Source of the DNA: Streptomyces sp. ITFR-16
GTDB lineage: Bacteria; Actinomycetota; Actinomycetes; Streptomycetales; Streptomycetaceae
Assembly (NCBI RefSeq): GCF_031844705.1
Contig: NZ_CP134609.1
Coordinates: 5,580,001 to 5,644,000, forward strand
Reading direction: 5' to 3'
Length of the DNA: 64,000 nt
A program made the position numbers and the translations under genes. Shown one piece after another: positions 42,793 through 51,218 of this stretch; position 1 is the stretch's first letter; each line of letters opens with the position of its first letter. The notes beneath the pieces are model-generated. The model had not been told where the DNA came from. It was given only the letters and a program-made list of their open reading frames with translations, and searched no databases.

Positions 42793-42798
42793 TACCAT
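42793..42798 (+). promoter_or_regulatory. -10 box of a leaderless MFS transcript
   Basis: TACCAT ends five bases before the GTG start of the MFS gene, and no ribosome-binding site is present. Confidence 0.5.
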
Positions 42799-42803
42799 CC
42801 GCT

Positions 42804-44081
42804 GTGACCGAAACGACCGAACCAGATGTATCCCGCACCCGAATATTCGCCGACCTGACCCCGCTGCGGACCTCGCCCGACTACCGGCGGCTCTGGTTCG
42901 GGAACACCGTTTCCTGGGTCGGGCAGGGCATGACGTCGCTCGCCGTCTCGCTCCAGGTGTACGACCTCACCGGATCGGCCTTCTCCGTCGGGCTCATCGG
43001 ATTCTGTTCGCTCGTTCCGCTCGTCGTCTTCGGGCTGTACGGCGGGGCGATCGCCGACACCGTCGACCGGCGCAAGCTGGGGCTGGTCAGTGCGTTCGGG
43101 TCGTTCGTGCTCTCGGTCGGGCTGGTGGCGGTCACCGTCGCGGGGGTGGAGCGGGTCGGGCTGCTGTACGGGGTCGTGGCGCTCCAGGCCGTCTGCCTCG
43201 CGCTCAACTCGCCCGCCCGCAGCTCGATGATCGCCCGGCTGCTGCCGGCCGGACAGCTGCCCGCCGCCAACGCGCTGAACTCCATCACCAGCACCACCGG
43301 CATGCTCGTCGGACCGATGCTCGGCGGGCTCGTCGTCGGCTGGTGGGGCTACCGGGCCGCGTACGGCGTGGACGCCGTCACCTTCACCGCCTCGCTCTAC
43401 GCGATGTGGCGGCTGCCCTCGATGCTGCCCGAGCGGGGCGAGGGGGAGGGCGCGGCCCGGAAGCGGGCGTCGGTGCTGGACGGGCTGCGGTTCCTCGGAA
43501 CCCGGCCCACGCTGCGGATGACCTTCCTCAGCGACCTGTGCGCCATGGTGCTCGCCCACCCCCGCGCCCTGTTCCCCGTCGTGGCCGTCGTCTGGTACGG
43601 GGGCGATGCGAGGACCACCGGGCTGCTGGTCGCCGCCCCGGCGCTCGGGGCGCTGCTCGGCGGGGTGTTCTCCGGCTGGCTGGGGCGCATCCGGCGCCAC
43701 GGGCTCGCCGTGCTGTTCGCCGTCGCCGCCTGGGGCACGGCCATCGCCGTCTTCGGACTGACCCGGCAGCTCTGGCTCGGGCTGATCTTCCTGGCGCTGG
43801 CCGGGGCCGCCGACACCACGTCCATGGTCTTCCGCAACACCATGCTCCAGGCCGCCGTGCCGGACGAGATGCGCGGGCGGCTGCAGGGCGTGTTCATCGT
43901 CGTGGTGGCCGGCGGCCCCCGGCTCGGCGACTTCGTGGCCGGCTCCGTCGCCGACCTGGCGTCCCCGGAAATCGCCGTGACCGGGGGAGGCATCGCCTGC
44001 GTGACCGCCGTGGCACTGCTCGCCCTGCGCTGGCCCGGCTTCGCCCGCTACGACGCGCGCGACGCGGCGAAACGTCCGTGA
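42804..44081 (+). CDS. MFS exporter, MFS_3/EntS-like
   Basis: 425-residue 12-helix transporter. The N-terminus DLTPLRTSPDYRRLWFGNTV and LYGGAIADTVDRRKLGL (motif A) match the MFS_3 group that includes the enterobactin exporter EntS and macrolide exporters. Further motifs are LNSPARSSMIARLLP and FRNTMLQAAVPDEMRGRLQG. Substrate unknown. Its start is preceded by TACCAT with no ribosome-binding site. Divergent from the GH16 gene; the following phosphatase gene starts 66 bases later. Confidence 0.88.
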   Translation: MTETTEPDVSRTRIFADLTPLRTSPDYRRLWFGNTVSWVGQGMTSLAVSLQVYDLTGSAFSVGLIGFCSLVPLVVFGLYGGAIADTVDRRKLGLVSAFGSFVLSVGLVAVTVAGVERVGLLYGVVALQAVCLALNSPARSSMIARLLPAGQLPAANALNSITSTTGMLVGPMLGGLVVGWWGYRAAYGVDAVTFTASLYAMWRLPSMLPERGEGEGAARKRASVLDGLRFLGTRPTLRMTFLSDLCAMVLAHPRALFPVVAVVWYGGDARTTGLLVAAPALGALLGGVFSGWLGRIRRHGLAVLFAVAAWGTAIAVFGLTRQLWLGLIFLALAGAADTTSMVFRNTMLQAAVPDEMRGRLQGVFIVVVAGGPRLGDFVAGSVADLASPEIAVTGGGIACVTAVALLALRWPGFARYDARDAAKRP

Positions 44082-44146
44082 CGAGGGGGAACGCCGCGTG
44101 TGTCCGGACTGGTGAAGCGCGTGGCTGATACGCCAGGCTTCACTTC

Positions 44147-44752
44147 ATGACGCTCTTCTACGTGGTTCAGCATGCCGAGAAGGAGCAGCAGCCCGGTGAT
44201 CAAGGGCTCACCGAACTCGGGCGGTCACAGGCCAGGCGGACAGCGCAATGGCTCAGCCGTCGGGGCCTGCGGACCCTGGTGAGCAGTCCGTTGCGGCGGG
44301 CCCGGGAGACGGCGCAGGCCATCGTCGCCGAGACGGGGCTCGAACTCCGCGTGGACGCCCGGCTGCTGGAGCGGACGAACTGGGAGGAGGGCTGTTCCCG
44401 GGAGGAGTTCATGGCCGACTGGGCCGCGTCCGTGCGGGACCGCGACCACACCCCCCGGACCGGAGTCTCCTCACGTGAGGCCGGCGCCAGGTTCCGCGCC
44501 CTGCTCCTCGACTACGCGTCCGTGCCGGGGCCGGTGGCGGTGACCACGCACGGCGGAGCCACCGTCGATCTGCTGCGGACGCTCCTCGGTGACGAGGCGC
44601 TGTCGCCGAAGCTGCTGCACGAGGGCGTGCCCTCCTGCGCCGTCACCACGATCGAGGGCCTGACGGTCCTCGACATCGCGTCCACGGAGCATCTGGACCC
44701 GGGCGGCCGACCCGGCGGGGAGGCCTGGCGGCCGGTCAGGAGGCGTCCTTGA
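44147..44752 (+). CDS. Histidine phosphatase superfamily protein
   Basis: 201-residue branch-1 histidine phosphatase. The catalytic motif reads VVQHAEKE instead of the usual RHG/RHE: the catalytic His is kept but the Arg one position before it is Gln, which may lower activity or change function. The second part SSPLRRARETAQAI and the late His in VAVTTHGGATVDLL are normal. Ends 17 bases inside the convergent VOC gene. No ribosome-binding site; the transcript may start at the ATG. Confidence 0.85.
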   Translation: MTLFYVVQHAEKEQQPGDQGLTELGRSQARRTAQWLSRRGLRTLVSSPLRRARETAQAIVAETGLELRVDARLLERTNWEEGCSREEFMADWAASVRDRDHTPRTGVSSREAGARFRALLLDYASVPGPVAVTTHGGATVDLLRTLLGDEALSPKLLHEGVPSCAVTTIEGLTVLDIASTEHLDPGGRPGGEAWRPVRRRP

Positions 44753-45533
44753 GGGCGGGGGGGTCGCCCTCCGTCGTCGTGCCGTCGATCACCGAGAACG
44801 GGGCGCCCTCCGGGTCGGTCAGGGCCGCGAAGCGGCCGAACGGCATGCTCATCGGGCCGAACCGGAGCACCGCCCCCATCGCCTGGGCCTTCTCGACCGC
44901 CGCGTCGCAGTCCGCCACCGTGAAGTACACGTTCAGGTACGGCGGCACCTCGGGCGGGAAGTCGTCCGTCATCTTCATCCGGCCCAGCACCGGGTCGGCG
45001 CCCAGGTCGTAGAGGGCGAAGTCGACCGAGTCGTCGTCCATGCGCTTCACGCCGTACTCGAAGACGGCCGGGAAGAAGGCGTCCGACTTCTCGGGCTGAC
45101 GGGTGAAGACCTCGGCCCAGGCGTAGGCGCCGGGCACCGTGCGGGCCTGGAAGCCCTCGTGGGTGCCCGCCTGCCAGATGCCGAAGGCGGCACCGCCCGG
45201 GTCGGCGGCCAGGACCATCGTGCCGAACTCGCCGACCCGCATCGGTTCCACCAGGACCGTGCCGCCGTTCTCGCGGACCTTCGCGGTGGTGGCCTCCGCG
45301 TCCGGCGAGGCGAGGTACAGACACCAGGCGGCCGGCACGTCCTGGCCCGGCATCGGAGGCATCAGGGCGGCGACCGCCCTGCCGTCCAGATAGGCCTGCG
45401 TGTAGTTTCCGAACTCGGGCAGCGACTCGCCGTACGTCCAGCCCAGCAGCTCGCCGTAGAAGCGCTTCGCCGCCTCGATGTCACTGAATGTCGCGTCGGC
45501 CCAGCACGGTGTGCCCAATGCTTCTGCGGCCAT
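44736..45533 (-). CDS. Two-domain VOC-family protein
   Basis: 265-residue protein made of two glyoxalase-like beta-alpha-beta repeats. The first starts PCWADATFSDIEAAKRFYGE and the second AYAWAEVFTRQPEKSDAFF. Both end with DPxGAxF-type strands (AADPGGAAFGIWQAG; LTDPEGAPFSVID). Related Streptomyces proteins are often annotated as hydroxylases or glyoxalases; the reaction is not known. Confidence 0.85.
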   Translation of the reverse strand: MAAEALGTPCWADATFSDIEAAKRFYGELLGWTYGESLPEFGNYTQAYLDGRAVAALMPPMPGQDVPAAWCLYLASPDAEATTAKVRENGGTVLVEPMRVGEFGTMVLAADPGGAAFGIWQAGTHEGFQARTVPGAYAWAEVFTRQPEKSDAFFPAVFEYGVKRMDDDSVDFALYDLGADPVLGRMKMTDDFPPEVPPYLNVYFTVADCDAAVEKAQAMGAVLRFGPMSMPFGRFAALTDPEGAPFSVIDGTTTEGDPPALKDAS

Positions 45534-45625
45534 GACCGGTCATCTCCTCTGCGTGACGGGGTGGCCGGGGCGGCCCCTTCTTCACGCTAGCCACCCCCGG
45601 CTCCCCCTGCGCGCCGAAGCCCCGG

Positions 45626-46975
45626 TCAGCGCTCCCGCGTGTCCGGCCGGACCACCGAACGGGCCACACCCAGGTCCACCAGGTCCTGCGGGCGCAGCCG
45701 CAGTTGGCCGGCCGTGGCGTGGACCTGGTCCGGGGAGCGCTTCAGGATCGCCGCCGCCAGCTCCGGGGCGATGACCGAGAAGTAGCTGTCCGGGGTGACA
45801 TGGGTGTTGCCGGGTGCCGCCAGGGCCAGCGCCCCGCCCGAGCCGCCCTCGCCGATCACCAGCGTGGTGACCGGGACCCGGGCCGCCGCGATGGCGGCGA
45901 AGGCGTCCGCGATGGCCGCGCCCGCACCTGCCCGCTCCGCCTCGGCGTCGTTGGCCGCGCCCGGGGTGTCGACCAGGGTGAGGACCGGGACGCCGAGCCG
46001 GTCGGCCAGTCTGATCACCCGGGCCGCGGTGCGGTAGCCGGCCGGGCGGGTCGCGGTCCCGCACTGGGCGACGTACGCCACCGGACCGTCCTCGCGCAGC
46101 CCGAACCCGCAGAGCAGCCCGGCGTCCGTGCCGCCGCAGCGGTCCCCGTTCAGCGGGAGCCGCAGGTCGAAGTACGCGTCGAGATACGCCTCGGCGTGCG
46201 GCCGGTCCGCCGCCCGCGCCCGGAGCACGGCGTCCCAGCCGGTCCGGGGCGGCCCGGTCGCGGCGAGGGCGGCGGGGACCGGGGCGGGGGAGGGCGGGGT
46301 GTCGCGGTGGGCGAGCGCCCGCAGCCAGTGGCCCACCGCGGCGGGCAGCTCCCCGGGCCGGACGACCGCGTCGATCTGCCCGGCCGCGAGCTGGCCCTCG
46401 GCGGCGTACGCGGCGGGGTCCGCGTCCGCCGGCCGCACCCGTGACCCGGCGAACCCGACCTGCGCCCCGGGCAGCGCGAGGATCACATCGGCGCCCGCCC
46501 CCAGCGTGGCCCAGCCGCCGCCGGTCGTCGGGTCGCGCAGGACCGCGAGCTGTGCGGGACCGGCCGCCCGCAGCCGGGCCGACGCACGGGCCACCCGGTG
46601 CAGCTGGGTGAGCGCGATCATGCCCTCCTGCATCCGGCTGCCGCCCGTCGCGATCAGCGAGACGAGGGGGAGCCGCCGGGTCACGGCCTCCTCGTACGCC
46701 GCCTCCAGCCGGTCGCCGGTGCGCTGCCCGAGCGAGCCGCCCAGGAAGCCGAACTCGAACGAGATCAGGACGCAGGGACGGCCGCCGACCGTGGCGGTGC
46801 CGTGGACGACGGACTCCTGTTCGCCGGTGCGCTCGGTGGCCCGGGCCCGCGCGTCGGCGTAGCCCGCCCAGTCGAGCGGGCCGTCGGCGGCGGTCTCCCC
46901 GGCGGGCGCGGCGGATTCGGTGAAGTCGGCGGTGAGGGCGGCGATCGCCTCACGGGCCGTCAGCCGGTCAGCCAT
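45626..46975 (-). CDS. Acyl-CoA carboxylase carboxyltransferase (AccD-AccA fusion type)
   Basis: 449-residue biotin-dependent carboxyltransferase with two crotonase-fold halves. The N-terminal beta-like half contains ISFEFGFLGGSLGQRTGDRL and the oxyanion-type ATGGSRMQEGMIAL; the C-terminal alpha-like half contains LVDTPGAANDAEAERAG and IGEGGSGGALALAAPG, where biotin and CoA meet. It is shorter than PccB/AccB-type subunits of about 530 residues. Overlaps the matB stop by 8 bases, so both are translated from one message and probably serve malonyl-CoA or methylmalonyl-CoA formation for fatty acids or polyketides. Confidence 0.85.
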   Translation of the reverse strand: MADRLTAREAIAALTADFTESAAPAGETAADGPLDWAGYADARARATERTGEQESVVHGTATVGGRPCVLISFEFGFLGGSLGQRTGDRLEAAYEEAVTRRLPLVSLIATGGSRMQEGMIALTQLHRVARASARLRAAGPAQLAVLRDPTTGGGWATLGAGADVILALPGAQVGFAGSRVRPADADPAAYAAEGQLAAGQIDAVVRPGELPAAVGHWLRALAHRDTPPSPAPVPAALAATGPPRTGWDAVLRARAADRPHAEAYLDAYFDLRLPLNGDRCGGTDAGLLCGFGLREDGPVAYVAQCGTATRPAGYRTAARVIRLADRLGVPVLTLVDTPGAANDAEAERAGAGAAIADAFAAIAAARVPVTTLVIGEGGSGGALALAAPGNTHVTPDSYFSVIAPELAAAILKRSPDQVHATAGQLRLRPQDLVDLGVARSVVRPDTRER

Positions 46976-48425
46976 GGAGCGACCGCTTCATGATCTTGCC
47001 CAGGTCGTTGCGGGGGAGTCCGTCCAGGTAGCGGACCGTGCGCGGGCGCTTGTGCGGGGAGAGCTGGGCCGCGACATGGCCCGCCAGTTCGTCGGCCGAG
47101 GGCGGCGCGGCCGGGTCGGCGGGCACCACCCAGGCAACGATCCGCTCGCCGAGATCCGGGTCGGGCTCGCCGGTGACGGCCGCCTCCTTGACCCCGGGGT
47201 GGTCCAGGAGCGCGTTCTCGATCTCACCGGCGCCGATCTTGTAGCCGCCGCTCTTGATGAGGTCGGTGGCCTTGCGGCCGACGATCCGTACGTACCCGTC
47301 GGGGTCGAGGGTGGCCATGTCGCCCGTACGGAACCAGCCGTCGGCGGTGAAGGCCTCGGCCGTCGCGTCGGGGCGGTTGAGGTAGCCGGTGAAGAGGTTG
47401 GGGCCGCGCACCTGGATCTCGCCGATGGACCCGGGGTCCGCGAGGGCGCTGTCGTCCTCCTCGACCAGGCGGAGTTCCACGCCGCGCAGGGGCGGGCCGA
47501 CCGTGCCGGGGCGCGGGGCGCCGTCGGCGCGTACGCCCGTGTTCATCAGGGTCTCCGTCATGCCGTACCGCTCGATGACCCGGCGGCCGGTCGCCGCCGC
47601 GATCCGTTCGTGGTCGTGGACGGGCAGCGCGGCCGATCCGGAGACCAGCAGCCGGGCGCCCGCCAGCGCCTTCGTGAGGGCGTCCGGGGCCTGTTGGCCG
47701 TCAAGCGCTTCCGCGAGCCGGTGGTACATCGTCGGCACACCGAACAGCATCGTGCCGCCGGAGCCCAGCTCCCCGGCCACGCCCTCGGTGGAGAACCGGC
47801 CGAGGTGGCGCACCGAACCGCCCCGGCGCAGCGGCCCGAGGATGCCCAGGATCAGACCGTGCACATGGAAGAGCGGCAGGGCATGGACGAGGACGTCGTC
47901 GGCGGTCCACCCCCAGGCGTCCTCCAGCGCGTCCAGCGAGGCGGCGATCGCCCGGCGCGGCAGGACGGCGCCCTTGGGCGGGCCGGTGGTGCCCGAGGTG
48001 TACACGATCAGGGCGGGGGACTCGGGGGAGGGCTCGGGGAACGCGCCATCCGCCGCCGGTGCCTCCGCCGTGGTCACGTCCAGCCGCTCCAGCCGGGCGA
48101 GCGCGGGCGGCAGTACGTCGGTGGCCGAGGCCAGCACCAGGGAGGGCGTGCTGTCGGCGAGGATGTGCGTCAGCTCCCGCTCGCCCGTCTTCGGGTTCAG
48201 CGGTACGGCCGGTACCCCGGCCCGCAGCGCGGCCACCACGGCGACGACGGTCCGCGCGCTGGGTGTGGCCCAGACCGCGACCCGGCCGGCGCCTGAGAGC
48301 CGGGCCGCCAGCGCGTCGGCGGCCGAGGCCAACTGTGCGTAGGTCAGGGAGGTTTCGCCGAACCGGACGGCTTCGCGGGCAGCCGCAGGGCCGGTCGGGT
48401 CCTGGAGGGCAGGCAGAAGTGGCAT
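46968..48425 (-). CDS. matB: Malonyl-CoA synthetase
   Basis: 485-residue acyl-CoA synthetase of the ANL superfamily that ligates malonate or methylmalonate to CoA with ATP. Motifs: P-loop YTSGTTGPPKGAVL, ERYGMTETLMNTG, GWFRTGDMATLDPDGYVRI and the hinge GRKATDLIKSGGYKIGAGEIE, with the C-terminal adenylating Lys in RNDLGKIMKRSL. The pattern, length and pairing with a carboxyltransferase match MatB of S. coelicolor. TAGGGT lies 10 bases before the ATG, and a GTG one codon earlier could also serve in a leaderless transcript. Confidence 0.9.
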   Translation of the reverse strand: MPLLPALQDPTGPAAAREAVRFGETSLTYAQLASAADALAARLSGAGRVAVWATPSARTVVAVVAALRAGVPAVPLNPKTGERELTHILADSTPSLVLASATDVLPPALARLERLDVTTAEAPAADGAFPEPSPESPALIVYTSGTTGPPKGAVLPRRAIAASLDALEDAWGWTADDVLVHALPLFHVHGLILGILGPLRRGGSVRHLGRFSTEGVAGELGSGGTMLFGVPTMYHRLAEALDGQQAPDALTKALAGARLLVSGSAALPVHDHERIAAATGRRVIERYGMTETLMNTGVRADGAPRPGTVGPPLRGVELRLVEEDDSALADPGSIGEIQVRGPNLFTGYLNRPDATAEAFTADGWFRTGDMATLDPDGYVRIVGRKATDLIKSGGYKIGAGEIENALLDHPGVKEAAVTGEPDPDLGERIVAWVVPADPAAPPSADELAGHVAAQLSPHKRPRTVRYLDGLPRNDLGKIMKRSLHG

Positions 48426-48435
48426 CACTCTGTGA

Positions 48436-48441
48436 ACCCTA
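48436..48441 (-). promoter_or_regulatory. matB -10 box
   Basis: TAGGGT on the minus strand, 10 bases before the ATG and 7 before an in-frame GTG. Predicts a leaderless or near-leaderless transcript. Confidence 0.5.
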
Positions 48442-48553
48442 GATCGGTGAAGCGCTTCCGGCCCTCGAATGCCTCTCGAAGGATGCTCGCGAGGCCCCGG
48501 GGGCGGGGCGCGGATGGCTGTACGGGGCATCCTCCGAGGATTTGGTTACGCTC

Positions 48554-48588
48554 TTGACTTATTAATTTTGCGTTGCCAGCATGCAAAA
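48554..48588 (+). promoter_or_regulatory. AT-rich promoter/operator of the sugar dehydrogenase operon
   Basis: TTGACT followed by TATTAATTTTGC, and inverted arms TTTTGC (48566-48571) / GCAAAA (48583-48588) eleven bases apart. It is the most AT-rich stretch nearby and looks like a -35 element with an overlapping operator. Confidence 0.5.
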
Positions 48589-48734
48589 AGTTCACTCCGA
48601 CCGGACACTCGGATGCTGCCGGGCCGAAAAAAGCTGTGCCGCACCGAATGTCCGCCCGGCCGCTCACGCACGTCGCAAAGCGCGACAGCGCCTTGCCTGA
48701 CAACCCCACGCACCGTCAGGAAGGAACAGCGTTC

Positions 48735-51218
48735 ATGTCTTTGTCATCCCCATCCCGGTCCCGGTGGGCCCGGACGGCGGTCGCCCTCACCCTGGTGGCC
48801 GCCGCCGGCCTCACCGCCGGGGCCGCGACCGCCGCACCCTCCGCCCCCACCGCGGCCCATGCCCCCGCCGACATCCCCGCAGCCGACTACCAGCAGGTCC
48901 AACTGGCCCTCGGGGCGGCCGAACTGGGCGAGGCCATGTCCCTGGCCGTCCTGCCGGACCGCTCGGTCGTGCACACCGCCCGTGACGGCACGGTCCGCCT
49001 CACCGACGCCTCCGGGGCCACCCGGACCGCAGGCAAGCTGAATGTCTACACGCACGACGAGGAAGGCCTGCAAGGCGTCGCGGCCGACCCGGACTTCGCG
49101 GACAACCGCTATCTCTACCTCTATTACTCACCCGTGCTGGACACCCCGCCCGGCGACGCCCCCACCACCGGCACCGAGGCCGACTTCGCCCCCTGGAAGG
49201 GGCATCTCAACCTCTCCCGGTTCACGCTGAAGGCCGACGGCACCCTGGACACGGCGAGCGAGAAGGTCGTCCTGGAGGTCCCCAACGACCGGGGCCAGTG
49301 CTGCCACGTCGGCGGTGACATCGACTTCGACGCGGCCGGGAACCTCTACCTGACCACCGGCGACGACACCAACCCGTTCGAGTCGCAGGGCTACGCGCCG
49401 ATCGACGAACGCACCGATCGCAACCCGCAGTTCGACGCCCAGCGCTCCTCAGGGAACACCAACGACCTGCGCGGCAAGCTGCTGCGGATCAAGCCCACGG
49501 CCGACGGCGGCTACACCGTCCCGGCCGGCAACCTCTTCGCCCCCGGCACCGAGCGGACCCGCCCGGAGATCTACGCCATGGGCTTCCGCAACCCGTTCCG
49601 GATGTCCGTCGACAAGCCGACCGGCACGGTCTACATCGGCGACTACGGCCCCGACGCGGGGGCGACCGACCCCGGCCGGGGGCCCAGCGGCCAGGTGGAG
49701 TTCGACCGCGTCACCGGCCCCGGCAACTTCGGCTGGCCGTACTGCACGGGCACCAACACCGCATCGGAGACGTACAACGAGTACACCTTCCCGAGCGGTC
49801 CGTCCGGCGCCAAGTACGACTGTGGGGCGGGACCGGCCAACAACTCCTTCCGCAACACCGGACTCCCGGCCCTCCCCGCCGTGCAGCCCGCCTGGATCAG
49901 GTACGCGGGTGACGCGGGCTCCCCGCCCGAGTTCGGCGGCGGCTCCGAGTCGCCGATGGCGGGGCCCGTCTACCACTACGACGCGGACCTGGACTCGGCG
50001 GTGAAGTTCCCCGCCTCGCTCGACGGCCGCTTCTTCGCCACCGAGTACGGCCGCAAGTGGATCAAGCCCGTCGAGGTGAAGGCCGACGGTTCGCCCGGGG
50101 CGATCGAATCCTTCCCCTGGACCGGGACCCAGGTCATGGACTCCGCCTTCGGCCCCGACGGCGCGCTGTACGTCCTGGACTACGGCACCGGCGCGAACGA
50201 CCAGGCGCTCTACCGCATCGAGTACCTGGCCGGCAGCAACCGCTCACCGGTCGCGAAGGCCGCCGCCGACCGGACCTCCGGACCCCTCCCGCTCGACGTC
50301 GCCTTCTCGGCGGCCGGCAGCGAGGACCCGGAGGGCGGAACGCTCGACTACGCCTGGGACTTCGGTGACGGGGCCACCTCCGCCGAGGCCGCCCCGCAGC
50401 ACACGTACACCACCGCCGGGACCTACCGGCCGACCCTGACCGTCACCGACCCGGAAGGGCTCACCGCGACCGCCAGCCTCGTCGTGACGGCGGGCAACAC
50501 CGCCCCCACCGTCACCCTGACGACCCCGGCGGACGGGCGGCTCTTCTCCTTCGGCGACTCCGTCCCCTTCGCCGTCACGGTCACCGACCCGGAGGACGGG
50601 GCCGTCGACTGCTCCAAGGTCAAGGTCACCTATCTCCTCGGCCACGACAGCCACCGCCACCAGATCACCTCGAAGAACGGCTGCACCGGCACCATCGACG
50701 TCCCCGTCGACGGCGAGCACGACAGCGCCGCCAACATCTACGGGGTCTTCGACGCCGAGTACACCGACGCGGGCGGACTCACCGGCCACGGCGACAGCGT
50801 CCTCCAGCCCCGCCACCGCCAGGCCGAGCACTTCGCCGCGCAGTCCGGCATCGAGGTCGCCGGGCACGGCACCGCCGAGGGCGGCGCCACCGTCGGCTTC
50901 ACCGACAACGGCGACTGGATCTCCTTCACGCCCTACAGCCTGGCCGACGCCTCCCGGGTCTCGGCCCGGGTCTCCTCCGCCGGACCCGGCGGCACGATCG
51001 AGGTCCGCGCGGGCTCGGCCACCGGCACCCTGCTCTCCACCCTGACCGTCCAACCCACCGGCGGCTGGGAGACCTTCACCGATGTCTCGGCCGGTGTGAG
51101 CGGCGCGCCCGCCGGCGCCACGGAACTCTTCCTCGTCTTCAAGGGGCCCACGGGCCAGGGGAATCTGTTCGACATCGACGCCTTCACCTTCGAGACGGAA
51201 GGGGTGACGAAGGGATGA
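48735..51218 (+). CDS. Secreted PQQ-type sugar dehydrogenase with PKD and CBM6 domains
   Basis: 827-residue exported protein. Signal peptide to about residue 33 (VALTLVAAAGLTAGAATAAP). A soluble glucose/sorbosone dehydrogenase beta-propeller follows (about 60-495; LQGVAADPDFADNRYLYLYY, IYAMGFRNPFRMSVDKPTG, GPDGALYVLDYG). A PKD domain with DYAWDFGDG (about 502-590), a beta-sandwich with two Cys, and a C-terminal CBM6 (about 695-815, AEHFAAQSGIEV to DIDAFTFE) complete it. It probably binds polysaccharide and oxidises released sugars outside the cell; true PQQ dependence is not proven. Ribosome-binding site GGAAGGA. Stop overlaps the next start. Confidence 0.88.
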   Translation: MSLSSPSRSRWARTAVALTLVAAAGLTAGAATAAPSAPTAAHAPADIPAADYQQVQLALGAAELGEAMSLAVLPDRSVVHTARDGTVRLTDASGATRTAGKLNVYTHDEEGLQGVAADPDFADNRYLYLYYSPVLDTPPGDAPTTGTEADFAPWKGHLNLSRFTLKADGTLDTASEKVVLEVPNDRGQCCHVGGDIDFDAAGNLYLTTGDDTNPFESQGYAPIDERTDRNPQFDAQRSSGNTNDLRGKLLRIKPTADGGYTVPAGNLFAPGTERTRPEIYAMGFRNPFRMSVDKPTGTVYIGDYGPDAGATDPGRGPSGQVEFDRVTGPGNFGWPYCTGTNTASETYNEYTFPSGPSGAKYDCGAGPANNSFRNTGLPALPAVQPAWIRYAGDAGSPPEFGGGSESPMAGPVYHYDADLDSAVKFPASLDGRFFATEYGRKWIKPVEVKADGSPGAIESFPWTGTQVMDSAFGPDGALYVLDYGTGANDQALYRIEYLAGSNRSPVAKAAADRTSGPLPLDVAFSAAGSEDPEGGTLDYAWDFGDGATSAEAAPQHTYTTAGTYRPTLTVTDPEGLTATASLVVTAGNTAPTVTLTTPADGRLFSFGDSVPFAVTVTDPEDGAVDCSKVKVTYLLGHDSHRHQITSKNGCTGTIDVPVDGEHDSAANIYGVFDAEYTDAGGLTGHGDSVLQPRHRQAEHFAAQSGIEVAGHGTAEGGATVGFTDNGDWISFTPYSLADASRVSARVSSAGPGGTIEVRAGSATGTLLSTLTVQPTGGWETFTDVSAGVSGAPAGATELFLVFKGPTGQGNLFDIDAFTFETEGVTKG

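Larger units (their letters stand above)
48426..48734. other. Divergent promoter region matB / secreted operon
   Basis: 309 bases without a gene. It holds the matB -10 box (48436-48441) and a markedly AT-rich segment (48554-48590) for the rightward operon. Confidence 0.55.
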
